Shown here: positions 8,029-18,200 of the stretch, piece after piece | How the letters are laid out: each line of letters begins with the position of its first letter | How positions within the stretch are numbered: position 1 is the first letter of the stretch | From: a bacterium | Lineage (GTDB): Bacteria > Armatimonadota > Fimbriimonadia > Fimbriimonadales > Fimbriimonadaceae | Direction: 5' to 3' | Length of the DNA stretch: 64,000 bases | NCBI GenBank assembly: GCA_013823945.1 | Contig: PNMZ01000001.1 | Span: 310,001 to 374,000, forward strand | The notes under the pieces: generated by a model | The model's database searches: none | Told to the model about the DNA's origin: nothing | The model's input: the letters and a program-made list of their open reading frames with translations, nothing else | Program-made: the position numbers and the translations under genes

Positions 8029-8058
8029 ATCTTAGCACTCGGACGCGCCGAGAGTCAA
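8029..8058 (-). promoter_or_regulatory. Sigma70-type promoter of the pilM operon with a spacer dyad
   Basis: On the minus strand TTGACT (8053-8058) and TAAGAT (8029-8034) are 18 bases apart. The spacer contains the inverted repeat CTCGG-CGCGT-CCGAG. The site lies about 35 bases upstream of pilM and after the terminator of the preceding operon, where a promoter is expected. The dyad between the two boxes suggests a repressor or a MerR-like activator site (inference). Confidence 0.55.
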
Positions 8059-8138
8059 CACATTCGGAAGAACTCGACGTAAATCAAGACGAAACCCCAC
8101 TCCCCAATGGTTACAAATCAACTGCGATATTAATCAAT

Positions 8139-8169
8139 AAAAAAGCCCCGAATCATTCGATTCAGGGCT
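8139..8169 (-). terminator. Rho-independent terminator of the pilD/minor-pilin/giant-protein operon
   Basis: On the minus strand AGCCCTGAAT pairs with ATTCGGGGCT (10 bp, one G-T pair) around the loop CGAATG, followed by TTTTTT. It starts about 20 bases after the stop codon of the 2338-aa protein. Confidence 0.85.
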
Positions 8170-8190
8170 GCGCTTTGATTGAAAGCGATT

Positions 8191-11100
8191 CTAAGGTCGC
8201 CGAGAGATTCTCGGCGTCGTCTTCGGAGCAAGGGTTTGCATGTAAATATCCTGCGCACCCGCCCGCGTCGAACTCCAAACCATCCAGATCAGCGGCGGTC
8301 GACGCTCGACTAGGGATACATTGTTCGTTTCAACCCGATCCATTGTTATGGAAAGGTCGCCTTCCTGACCGATCTGTTCAATCGGCACAAGCTGCTCACC
8401 CTGTTCAATAATCAATCCAACGCGTGCTTGAACTTGCTGATTGAAGACAAACTGACCATTCGCATCGATACCTGTGTAAGTCACCGTTACAACTGTTCCT
8501 TCTTCTTCCGCTTGCATGTAGATCTTTCCACCAACTGGGTCAATCTGAACCACATTCGATCCCGATCCAGTCAACCCTGTTATGTTGAGTCCAACTGCCG
8601 ATGTGTCTGAATTGACCGCAATTGGCATTGGCAAGTGAATTCCAAACCGAAGCGAACTCATCACGGGCCGTGCCGCTGCAGAGCCATCATTGGAACTACG
8701 ACCAAACGCTGCATAGAACCGATCCTGACGCAACAGATTCGCGGGCAATGGATTACTTGGTGGTGCAATGGGTGTTCCAAAGGAATTCACCCAAAAGTTC
8801 ATATCCTCTCTCAACCTTCGCGATGGAACTCCGTTGTCAAAGACTCCGAGCAAGCGGTCGTCAAACACAACTGACGCACCTCGGTAGTTCAGTCCGGCAC
8901 TCGCATTCGCAGTCGCAATCAAACCAGAACCAGTTCGGAACGCTGTCGTCGCCCCACTCACCCGAATAAATTTCGGCGAGTAAGCGATAAAGACTTGACT
9001 GTTCCGCCCCAGAACCGTTCCCGATAGCCGAACCGAACCCCGTCGTGCATCTACATAGACTTTGCCGCCTCGCGGACTGCCGAAAACCATTTCTCGGGTT
9101 TCTCGGTCAATCAGCCGCTCTCGCATATCCGCCGGAACTGCCGTATCATTGTTGATTAGTCGGCTGAGAGCACCTGTTCGAGCGTCAACAAGGAAGAGCT
9201 GGAAGTTATCAACATCCGCTCGTCCCATCGCAAAATCCACGCCCGGTGCCCAATACATGCCCGTCGTTGCATCGTATTCCAGTCGATCAAACCGGTCTTC
9301 AAAAATGTTCCATGTTTGATTGGCAACTGGCATTCCGTTCACTGCTACTGGCAACTGACCCATGTAGGCTTCTGAGTTCTGCCGACCGCGTACCTGACCC
9401 GTGAAGAACATTTCAACCGCTGTACCACTTGCCGAAATTCCAAGCGGAACCCGACGCGCACTCGCAGATATGCCAGAGATTTCTTCAAAAGTTGCACCAA
9501 CACCCAGCGACTGAACTCCGTTCCATGTCGCTCCATTGAACACCGCCGAGTAAATTTCTGTTCGACCAGATGACTGAGCCGGATAGAACGCCGCCACACT
9601 TGATCCTTGTTGGATAATTGACGGCTTTCCTTTTTTGGAGGTCGGATCCGTCGCCAATGGGTAAATCCCATTAAGTGGACCTGATGGCAGACGAGTCGGC
9701 ACTCCCGCAGAAATTTGGAGGTCAACAAGCATCAGCTGACTCAAAGGAACAACGTTGCCTGTTCGATCGCGTTTAGTTGTTTCACCAACAAAGGCCATGA
9801 ATCGGCGAGCCTGACCAGCCCGTGTTGGTGTTGCAACATCAATTGGGTCAATAGCTCCGTGTCCAGAGAATGTCGGATACAAGAACCGAGCGGAACTTTC
9901 ATCCGTCGGCCCGGTGAGCGATTCACCTGCATTAACCGCGAACCAATTGGTCCACTCGTTTACTGCGGGCAACGTAGTTGAAGGCTCAATCCAAGTGGTC
10001 GTGGGCACTGTGCGAGAAAGGTTCGCCGCGAGAGGGCTTTGAGTCGGACCAAATGGGGTCAGTCCAGCCGTCGAACCGGCAAAGTGAATCCGCCAAATGC
10101 TTGGCGTTGTACCATCGGCCGCCGTTTTTCCACGAGCAAAGATTGAACTACCGCCGACGCCCAATCGGTTCGAACTGAAGGCGATGACCTTATCACCTTG
10201 ATCCGTCACCGCTAGCGTAGGCTGGCGGTTCGACCAGTCAAATCCTGGATCAGCTACCGGAATGTTCTCAAAAATCGATCGTGTCTTTGCTGTGGGTCGA
10301 GTTGTAACCCGCGTCTCCCGGATATTGAACTTCAACGAAATTGCCGGATCAGTGTATGCCTCCGGAACCAACCCTGAAGCTCCCACTTGGAAGCCCAAGG
10401 TTGGGAAGTTCGCACCGTAATCCGCCGAACCCGCAATCGTATCCTCAAATAGGAAGATATCGCGGACATACGAGCCCACCGGAGCCCCAAGCGGAACCGC
10501 AATTCCAACAAATGGATCACCCGCCGGGAACGCCGTTGTGTTCGCAATGAGAGTGCCCGAAGTCACATTCAAATTGCTATTCTGACGTCGTCGAGGATTC
10601 GTTGAGAGCCGCGTCGGAGCCGGATCGCCCGGGCGTGGTTTTTGCAGCGCAATCGCCCCCGCCGGATCAATTCCCGCCCGATTCGTCGGGCTCAAATCTG
10701 GATCCAAATCACTGAACAACGTATTCGCCGCATCAAACCAGGCCAACTCATGCTCTGCCGGAGCGAAAAGCTCAAGCGGGCGTTCAACTTGGTTGAACGG
10801 ATTGACCAACTCAGCCAATCGCCGACTCACCCGTACGTTGAGCAAGTTGACGTTTCCTTCATTAAAGCCCGTCACGTTTTGGAATTGCGGAGCATTCGGA
10901 TCCAAGAATCCCGCGTTGAACGGAGCAAAACTATTGAACTGACCTGGATAAACCGCGTTGCCCGTTCCTGAGTTATAGTGTCCACCACCGCCCGGAATCG
11001 AACCCAAGTCAACCGTTCGCGTCGTCGTGACAATGTTCTCATCCGGAGCAACATTCGCTGCCATGGTGAACCGTCTTGCTGAGTCAGAATCAGAGAATCC

Positions 11101-14100
11101 AGCCTCACCCGTTTCAACGTAAATCAAATTCTCAGAAACATATCCAAACGGACGTGTTCCTCCTACCTGTGTTGCTGGCTGATATTGCGGAATCGCCATC
11201 CGCATACTGAAGACCGTCGGCCGAAGGGTCCGTGTAAGACCTGCTTCGTAACCCAATCTCGTATTGTAAGTCGAACGATCCAAAGCCGTCGTCGTCGGAG
11301 GAACCAATCGAACTCCACCAAAAAGCGGATTTTCCGTATCACCACCGAGCGACTTCGCGATCTGCAATCCACCCCGATTCATATCTGGATAGTCCTGACT
11401 GATATTCGGGAAGCTCGTCGGAAAGTCTTCAAATCCCGCATAAGCCGCCGGCAGGGGCTTGTAAACCCCCGCTTGTGCAGCGTTTGTCGGAACCGAGTTG
11501 CTCGCCGGTTGCCAAACCATGTCGTTGGCCTGAACCCGAACACCGGTCAATCCGACCGTGTTCCGATTGAGCAAAACCATCAGTGACCGGTCAACAACCT
11601 CCATTGCTGAGACCCCGGTTGAGTTATGAGACACCGGATCAGTACCGTTGACTCGGGAGCTAAATCGTCCGCCTGGAACTCCAAGCCCCGCACCCGGATC
11701 AACAAACGCATTGGTCCATTTGTTGAACGGAGTCCCACCTCCGGTATATCCCGGAACCAGGTTTTGGCTGACCAAGATATTCGCTGGGTCAGTGGTCACC
11801 CCAGCTTGATTCAAAATCACACCCCCCGAATCTCGGAACTGAATTCCAAAAGGAAGTGCAGTGCGAATTGATGATACAAATGGAGGTGGAACTGTCGGCA
11901 ATGCCAAAGTCTGAACATCGCCACGCACTCGCAGCTGGACTGCCCGAACTTCCACATTGAGGTCACCAGCCCTTGCGGAGTTACTTCCCGAAGGCGAAAT
12001 CGGCAATTTGAAAAATGCATAGCCGCTTTCTTCCGGCGTCGGTCCACCCGAAGCATCTCTAACGCCTACCGTCGCGGCGCGGCGCGACGGAGTTCCGTCT
12101 CCCACAAGCCCAGCTTGGATTGAATATCCAGCTGTTTCGACAACAGTCGTCGCATGAATATCCTTCACCAAAATGTGGAGCGTCTCACCGTGCTCAAAAT
12201 TGCGCCGTTGAATCTGATTCGCCTGGTACGTGGTCAAATCACCGTATGTGACCGTGCCCGCTTGCGCAGCTTGCTCCAAAGCTTCGTAATCTTCGGGCGA
12301 CAAGAGCACAACGTCATCCTGCTCAATCATGTCATTCAGCAACGTCTGATCAGGATCATTCGGATTCGCTGATTGACTTCCTGGCGGGATACCAGGGGTC
12401 AGAGGCGGTACCGCATTGAGATCATCTTCGCTTGAAAAGGCATAAAGAATCCCCCCAGCATCCGCCGCATAAATATGCGTGCGATTCGCCAGGAGACCCG
12501 CCGCATTCGGCCATCCCCCAACCGCCAAACTCGCAAGTTGCGGCTGCCCGTCTTCACCTTCCAAGAAGTAACCCCAGTTTCGGCGATTACCATTGATATT
12601 GAGCGAACCATCCGCATAGTAACCAAGCAACGCACCCTGCGTACTGGAAACAAGCACCGTTGGAACCGCATTATCAATGAATGTCCCGGCTGGATTGAAC
12701 GTGCGCATGTAAGCGAATCGAACCCCGGTTGAACTACCACTCGTGACCGAAAACTCCTGCCATTGAATCGCACCAGTAGCCGCATTGAGACTTGTGATGA
12801 ATCCGCCACCATCAACCATGTACAAAGAATCGCTGGCTACAATCGGTGCTTCCACTGCCGCTGGCGAACCAGAAATTCGACCGAACGGCGTAACGTTATC
12901 TGCGCGCTCGGACCGCTGCCAATCGAGAAGACCCGTGTCTTCATCAAGCGCAACCATGCCTTGAACGCCCGGTCCGTCAACGTCTTCCGTTCCTACGTAA
13001 ACCCGACCAAATGCAACCACTGGAGTCGTTGTCATTGCACCAAGCGGAGGATCGATCGCCGCCGGATATTGCCACAAGATGTTCGTCGTGCGGGTCGCAC
13101 CATTACCTGCTGCATCAATTGCAAATATCCGACCTGCATCCGTAGCGACAATGATCGCCGGAGTCCCTGCTACATTCGCCAGGGCCACAGAACCAACAAT
13201 CTTGCCGATCCCGGAAAGGGACATCGGATTCGTAGGATTGCTCGGATCATAATCTGCCGGCCATGTCCATCGGCGCTGGGTAGTGCCATCGCCACGACCA
13301 TTCATATCGAGTGCATAAACCCGACCGTTCAAACCACCAATATAGGCTACGTCAGGACCTGTGGCGTCACTCACCAACGCTGAACTCATGCCAAACCCCG
13401 GAGGCATTTCGGCAATTCCACCATCCTCTGCCAATGCAGAGTTCGGATCAGCATCCGGGTCTTGGCTCGGATATGTCCAAAGGACATTCGGAGCCGTTCC
13501 GGTTACTTCGTCTCCATGGGCTTCCATCGCCACAATCGAACCGTTTTCGCGCGCCGCCAAAATCACGTCAATGACGCTTCCGCCAACTGTCGCGACTGTC
13601 TGAACCGGAGTCGACGTAATACCCAAATCAGCATCACCGACGAACCGAATTGCATCCGCATAAACTGACCGGTTGTTTGCAACGTCGTTTCCATCGCCCG
13701 AGCTCAGCACCCGAACGGTTAAGGGATTCAAAACCGTATGAGCAAAGCCGTCTGGCTGGTTCGGCAATCGAATCCAGTTGTTAAAACTTGCCTGGTTGAT
13801 CGTACGGGTCGCCACGACCGCTCCACCTTGCAAAATCTGATAAGTCACCGTCCGCGCCAAATCATTTGGCCCGTCATTATTCGGCAAATGAACCTCGATA
13901 AAGTAAGTTCCAGGATTTGCAACCGGTTCCCACTCCACGAAGCTCGTCGGAGCCGCTGTCGCCGGAATGATCGCATAGTTCGGACCAACCGAGTTGAATG
14001 TATTATCGTCAATAAAACCTGCGCCAATTGACGTCCCTGCGCTCAAATTGTCACTTTGTCGGAAAATCAAATTCCTTGGATAAGCCGGATTAATCCCACC

Positions 14101-15207
14101 AGAAATCCAGTTCTGACGTTCAACCGCATAGCGATCCGTCTCAGACTGGTTCAAGTTAAATGGTCGAACTGCTGGCCAACTCCACACCATATTCCGGCGC
14201 AATGGTTCACCCGCATCCACAACCTGTCCATTGTGGGTAAACGAACTCAGAACCCCAAATCGAAATTCCTTGTTCAACGCTCCCACAAAAACAGGTTCAT
14301 TCCGGGCCGAGACCACACGCTGATCGAAAACCGTCGGTTGTGCATCGAGTCTGGGCTCGGTCAGTTCACCAACTACAGGCGAAGCAACATAGGTTCCCGC
14401 TGAACTGGGGCTCTGACCAACCGCCTTCACCGCATCAGCATAAACGACGTCCTGACCAGGCTGATCCGTATTATCAACTAAAGTTCCAAAGTCATTCCGG
14501 CGGTGAACATTGTACAGCGTGACTACGACCGATCCACCCAGTGCTGGCCGTGCAACGAATGGAGCAGTAGAGGTATCGCCAAGCGGTGCATAACCACCCG
14601 CTTGAGTCCGCATATCAACCCAGAAGAAACGAGTACCATTCGCATCTTCAACTCCATAAAGCTGAAACGCCGGTGTAAAGCGCAAATCGTCATTTATTGA
14701 CGTATCAATGTCTGTCGGACCGATCGGCAAGTTGACTTCAACGTCAAATTCATTCCCTGCCCCAAGGTTATCCAAAGTCCAAGTGAAAGCCGCTGTTGCC
14801 CCAACTTGTGGATTCGGGCCATCATTCCCACCCGTAGTCGAAGTCACCGCATAGCGGTAAGGAGCCTGCGCAATGTTGAGCTGGAGATACCCTCCCGCCA
14901 AAGTAAAGTCTCCGTTCGCCGGGTCAACAAACACCCCGAGCGAGGTCCCCGCATCCGGATCGTCATTATCAACTTCGTTGCCAGTTTCAAAAATCGGATC
15001 CCACCACCGCAAAAAGCCCCGGCCTGCATTCCCCCAAGTCGTTTCCGGAACAGCCACCGCTGGTTGAGGCGTACTCCTCCCTGCGCGCTCGTTACTCCCC
15101 GCAAACGTTCGGAAATCCTGGGCATACGCCACGCCTCCGATGACTGCCGCCAAAGCCAAAGCTCCGGTTACTGGCCACAATTTCGTCCGTTTACTGGTCT
15201 TCTCCAT
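8191..15207 (-). CDS. Giant secreted beta-propeller protein (PilY1-position, second)
   Basis: A 2338-residue exported protein with a signal peptide cleaved near AYA-Q (about residue 30). Residues of about 540-860 form PQQ-like propeller blades, for example GRVYALDMNGRGDG, GRIFAIDAAGNG, VYVGTEDVDGPG and FITSLNAATGAIQW. The rest is beta-rich, with few Cys and Lys and no transmembrane anchor at the C-terminus. I chose ATG at 15207 (AAGG eight bases upstream); a GTG at 15225 with GGAGAG is also credible. It is the last gene of a seven-gene transcription unit running pilD, pseudopilins, giant proteins, with a terminator after it. In fimU-pilVWX-pilY1 operons this is the place of the tip adhesin PilY1, which is also a large propeller protein. 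Function as pilus-tip adhesin is inference. Confidence 0.8.
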   Translation of the reverse strand: MEKTSKRTKLWPVTGALALAAVIGGVAYAQDFRTFAGSNERAGRSTPQPAVAVPETTWGNAGRGFLRWWDPIFETGNEVDNDDPDAGTSLGVFVDPANGDFTLAGGYLQLNIAQAPYRYAVTSTTGGNDGPNPQVGATAAFTWTLDNLGAGNEFDVEVNLPIGPTDIDTSINDDLRFTPAFQLYGVEDANGTRFFWVDMRTQAGGYAPLGDTSTAPFVARPALGGSVVVTLYNVHRRNDFGTLVDNTDQPGQDVVYADAVKAVGQSPSSAGTYVASPVVGELTEPRLDAQPTVFDQRVVSARNEPVFVGALNKEFRFGVLSSFTHNGQVVDAGEPLRRNMVWSWPAVRPFNLNQSETDRYAVERQNWISGGINPAYPRNLIFRQSDNLSAGTSIGAGFIDDNTFNSVGPNYAIIPATAAPTSFVEWEPVANPGTYFIEVHLPNNDGPNDLARTVTYQILQGGAVVATRTINQASFNNWIRLPNQPDGFAHTVLNPLTVRVLSSGDGNDVANNRSVYADAIRFVGDADLGITSTPVQTVATVGGSVIDVILAARENGSIVAMEAHGDEVTGTAPNVLWTYPSQDPDADPNSALAEDGGIAEMPPGFGMSSALVSDATGPDVAYIGGLNGRVYALDMNGRGDGTTQRRWTWPADYDPSNPTNPMSLSGIGKIVGSVALANVAGTPAIIVATDAGRIFAIDAAGNGATRTTNILWQYPAAIDPPLGAMTTTPVVAFGRVYVGTEDVDGPGVQGMVALDEDTGLLDWQRSERADNVTPFGRISGSPAAVEAPIVASDSLYMVDGGGFITSLNAATGAIQWQEFSVTSGSSTGVRFAYMRTFNPAGTFIDNAVPTVLVSSTQGALLGYYADGSLNINGNRRNWGYFLEGEDGQPQLASLAVGGWPNAAGLLANRTHIYAADAGGILYAFSSEDDLNAVPPLTPGIPPGSQSANPNDPDQTLLNDMIEQDDVVLLSPEDYEALEQAAQAGTVTYGDLTTYQANQIQRRNFEHGETLHILVKDIHATTVVETAGYSIQAGLVGDGTPSRRAATVGVRDASGGPTPEESGYAFFKLPISPSGSNSARAGDLNVEVRAVQLRVRGDVQTLALPTVPPPFVSSIRTALPFGIQFRDSGGVILNQAGVTTDPANILVSQNLVPGYTGGGTPFNKWTNAFVDPGAGLGVPGGRFSSRVNGTDPVSHNSTGVSAMEVVDRSLMVLLNRNTVGLTGVRVQANDMVWQPASNSVPTNAAQAGVYKPLPAAYAGFEDFPTSFPNISQDYPDMNRGGLQIAKSLGGDTENPLFGGVRLVPPTTTALDRSTYNTRLGYEAGLTRTLRPTVFSMRMAIPQYQPATQVGGTRPFGYVSENLIYVETGEAGFSDSDSARRFTMAANVAPDENIVTTTRTVDLGSIPGGGGHYNSGTGNAVYPGQFNSFAPFNAGFLDPNAPQFQNVTGFNEGNVNLLNVRVSRRLAELVNPFNQVERPLELFAPAEHELAWFDAANTLFSDLDPDLSPTNRAGIDPAGAIALQKPRPGDPAPTRLSTNPRRRQNSNLNVTSGTLIANTTAFPAGDPFVGIAVPLGAPVGSYVRDIFLFEDTIAGSADYGANFPTLGFQVGASGLVPEAYTDPAISLKFNIRETRVTTRPTAKTRSIFENIPVADPGFDWSNRQPTLAVTDQGDKVIAFSSNRLGVGGSSIFARGKTAADGTTPSIWRIHFAGSTAGLTPFGPTQSPLAANLSRTVPTTTWIEPSTTLPAVNEWTNWFAVNAGESLTGPTDESSARFLYPTFSGHGAIDPIDVATPTRAGQARRFMAFVGETTKRDRTGNVVPLSQLMLVDLQISAGVPTRLPSGPLNGIYPLATDPTSKKGKPSIIQQGSSVAAFYPAQSSGRTEIYSAVFNGATWNGVQSLGVGATFEEISGISASARRVPLGISASGTAVEMFFTGQVRGRQNSEAYMGQLPVAVNGMPVANQTWNIFEDRFDRLEYDATTGMYWAPGVDFAMGRADVDNFQLFLVDARTGALSRLINNDTAVPADMRERLIDRETREMVFGSPRGGKVYVDARRGSVRLSGTVLGRNSQVFIAYSPKFIRVSGATTAFRTGSGLIATANASAGLNYRGASVVFDDRLLGVFDNGVPSRRLREDMNFWVNSFGTPIAPPSNPLPANLLRQDRFYAAFGRSSNDGSAAARPVMSSLRFGIHLPMPIAVNSDTSAVGLNITGLTGSGSNVVQIDPVGGKIYMQAEEEGTVVTVTYTGIDANGQFVFNQQVQARVGLIIEQGEQLVPIEQIGQEGDLSITMDRVETNNVSLVERRPPLIWMVWSSTRAGAQDIYMQTLAPKTTPRISRRP

Positions 15208-15225
15208 GGGAATTACCTTCTTCAC

Positions 15226-18200
15226 TTACTGTCTCTCCGCAAATACTGGTCGGGAAATACCGCGAATGCCTTGCACCGGCGGTAATTCAAACAAAATGCT
15301 GAGTGCGTTGAATCCAAGATTCGCCCGCGTCACGCTGTAGCTCGGCTGGCGCGGATCCGCAACGGCTCCAATCGATCCATCAATCACCACAACTTCGCCA
15401 GCAAAAGGCTCGTTGTTCTTTTTGGTGCCCGCATAACCGTTGACAACCAAAACGTCACCTGATTCCAAGCGGCGTGCATGCATCGGTCGGAATCCTTCTG
15501 GATTCTGCCCAAGCTGACCAATCACAAATGGTCCCGCAGATCCAATCGGCCGGCGCATGAATTCATAAACCTCAATCGGCAACATCCATCGCACTTCCCA
15601 GCGGTTCAACGTAGTATTCTCAACGACTTCAAACACGCCGCGGTCAGTGGAAAGCATCGCCGTCAAAACCGGACCCGCGCCCAAGTCAATGTATCGGACA
15701 CTCACAGAAGTCAATCCGCTGACATTCAACGTACGTTCTGCTCGCGGTTGTGACAGGAACGAATAGCTTCCCGCCGAAACCGACATCAGCACATTCGCAG
15801 GCAAAGCCGGAACCGTAAACTCATTGATGACCTTCGTTTGCGGACCATCATAGATCACAACCCCACCGAAGCCACTCGGATTATCCGTTCGAGCTCCGGG
15901 GTTCGTATCGAGACCAAACGTCTTCGCCGAAGGCTGGACGTTGTTAAAGCCCATCGCATAGGCCGTTCTTGGTGTACCGCCCACATCAACCGTCGCCCGG
16001 CTGATCGTGTTATACGCATAGCGCTTGCCACTAAACTCTTCCGGCGAATGCCACCACACGATGCTTTGCGCTGGCGTCAGGCCCGCTTCGCTTTCCAAAC
16101 CGCCTTGGTATTGCACAACTCCGGTCACCCGGCCCTGTGCATCAAGCGTATAACGATCAATGACCTGCACAACTCGGTTATTCCCCGCATCAGCGATCAA
16201 CCAGTTATCCCATCGCTCGTCAGTAATCGTTCTGTAACCGCTTTCACTCGGGAAGAACGTATTCACATCCGCCGCTGAAACAAATGTCGTCCAGAACTGA
16301 ATATCCTGCGGATTGCGCAGTTGATTCGAAGAATTCTGCGGCAAACCATTAATCGCACGGTCCGGGTGGAATCGCAATCGTTGAACCGCCCGCAATTCTC
16401 GACCACTAGCGTCTATCCGCGCCACCAGGTTGTTGCCCGGATCGGCAAAAACATAGCCGTTATTTCCGTCAGGATAAACTCGATTGGGCGCACTCATTCG
16501 GCGCGGTCGCTCGGCAACACTCGGTTGATTGGCATTCACTTCACCCGTGTTCTCCAACGCCCAAAGCGGATTACCAACTGGGTCAAATCGCCCGATCCGC
16601 CCGGCATCAGCAATCAAGAAATCGCTGCGCTCAAATACCGTCGTGTTCACATCGGATGTCACTGCAATCGCACCTTCGCCCACCGCAAGCCCAAAAATCT
16701 GTGGCTCTCCGAGCAAAGCGGCTTGCAAAAGTCGAATTCGGAAATCCTCACCCGAAGTCACGCCTTTCAACTGGGGCCATCGAATCGACTTCGCTGGCGT
16801 CACATTGCTAAAGTCATTCACCGTTACCGGCCCGTTGACTCGAACGTTGTAAAGCTGACTCACCCATGGCCGTGCACTGGTGCTGACCAAGTGGGTGTCG
16901 TCAGGACTAATCCGACGATCCGCCCCAATGAGCAATCCATCAAAAGTAGGAATCGCGCTAAAGCCATTCAAGATCAGCGACGGCAAAGCACTGGCCCCCG
17001 CAATAACCATTCGCTCTCCCGCAACTACCGGCCCCTGATCGATGCGATAACCGTTCGCAACGGTGTAGAAGTTCACGTGGCTCCATCGACCCGCTGCCGC
17101 ACCGGGGAAGAATCCACCCGAAGCAAGCGGAGCCTCCGGCTCGTAAATCGTGTCGGTCTGACCATCCCTGGAAACGATGACCGGCAGATTGTTGGAGAGG
17201 CAAGAGTTCATCCCACCGTTAGTCGAGGCCGCCAAAGTTCGTAACCTCACCCGAGACCGAGTCGAATTCGGAATCGGTTCAATTGCGAACGCGTTCGGCC
17301 CAAGAGTGCTGAACAATCCCGGATTGGGGACATAGCCGCTTCTCGCCATATCCGGCTGCTTCAACAGCAACCCTTGGTTCTGACCACTGCCAACTTCCGC
17401 AATGAATTCTGGATCGTCTGGTGAAGCTTCCACACTCAAAACCACTCCCGTTGGCACGCCAAATCCACCGAACGACTTCGTTGAATTCGCTGCAACATAA
17501 AATGCATCACCTGCCGTCGCCAAACCGATCGGATTAAAGTTAATCATCTCTCGATTCAAAAATGGAATCAATCGAACAAGATCGTCCTCATCTGCAAATG
17601 CCGCCGGATAACCTGCCGAGGATCCCAACGCTCCAAGGTTGTTAATCCGAGAATGAAATTCAAACCTTGATTTGACATAGAATATCCCCTGTCCTTCTTC
17701 CTTAATGTTATAGAACGATCCACCCGTTGCCGAACCAACGATCAGGCCAACATTTCCGCTCGCCGCAACCGCTGGTGCGGCACGCAAATCAAGCTGCGGA
17801 ACAGATGAGTCGACAACTTGAATTTGACCACGCACGAGAGCACTCATCGGATTGACACCGTTTGTCCAATCATGCATGTAGTCAACTCGATAGCTAATGT
17901 CATTCACCCAGTCAATACCCGAGGCCGCACCCGCCGCTGAGAGCTGCAATTGAATCACCCCATTCGAGGGCTGTAGAACAACACCGGTGAAGTTTGTATT
18001 AACGAAACTTTGATCGAAGGGAACACCTGCAGAATTCAAGAACTGCACTTTCAAACCACGAGGAGATCTATCCCCCGTTGCCGTCACAATTCTCATATTC
18101 CTTGCCGCCGCTCGAGTAGTAATGTTGATCGCCGTGCCAACCACATTTACTTGGAATGGAACTTCTCCCCTTGCCCCAAGGTACATACTCGACAGACCAG

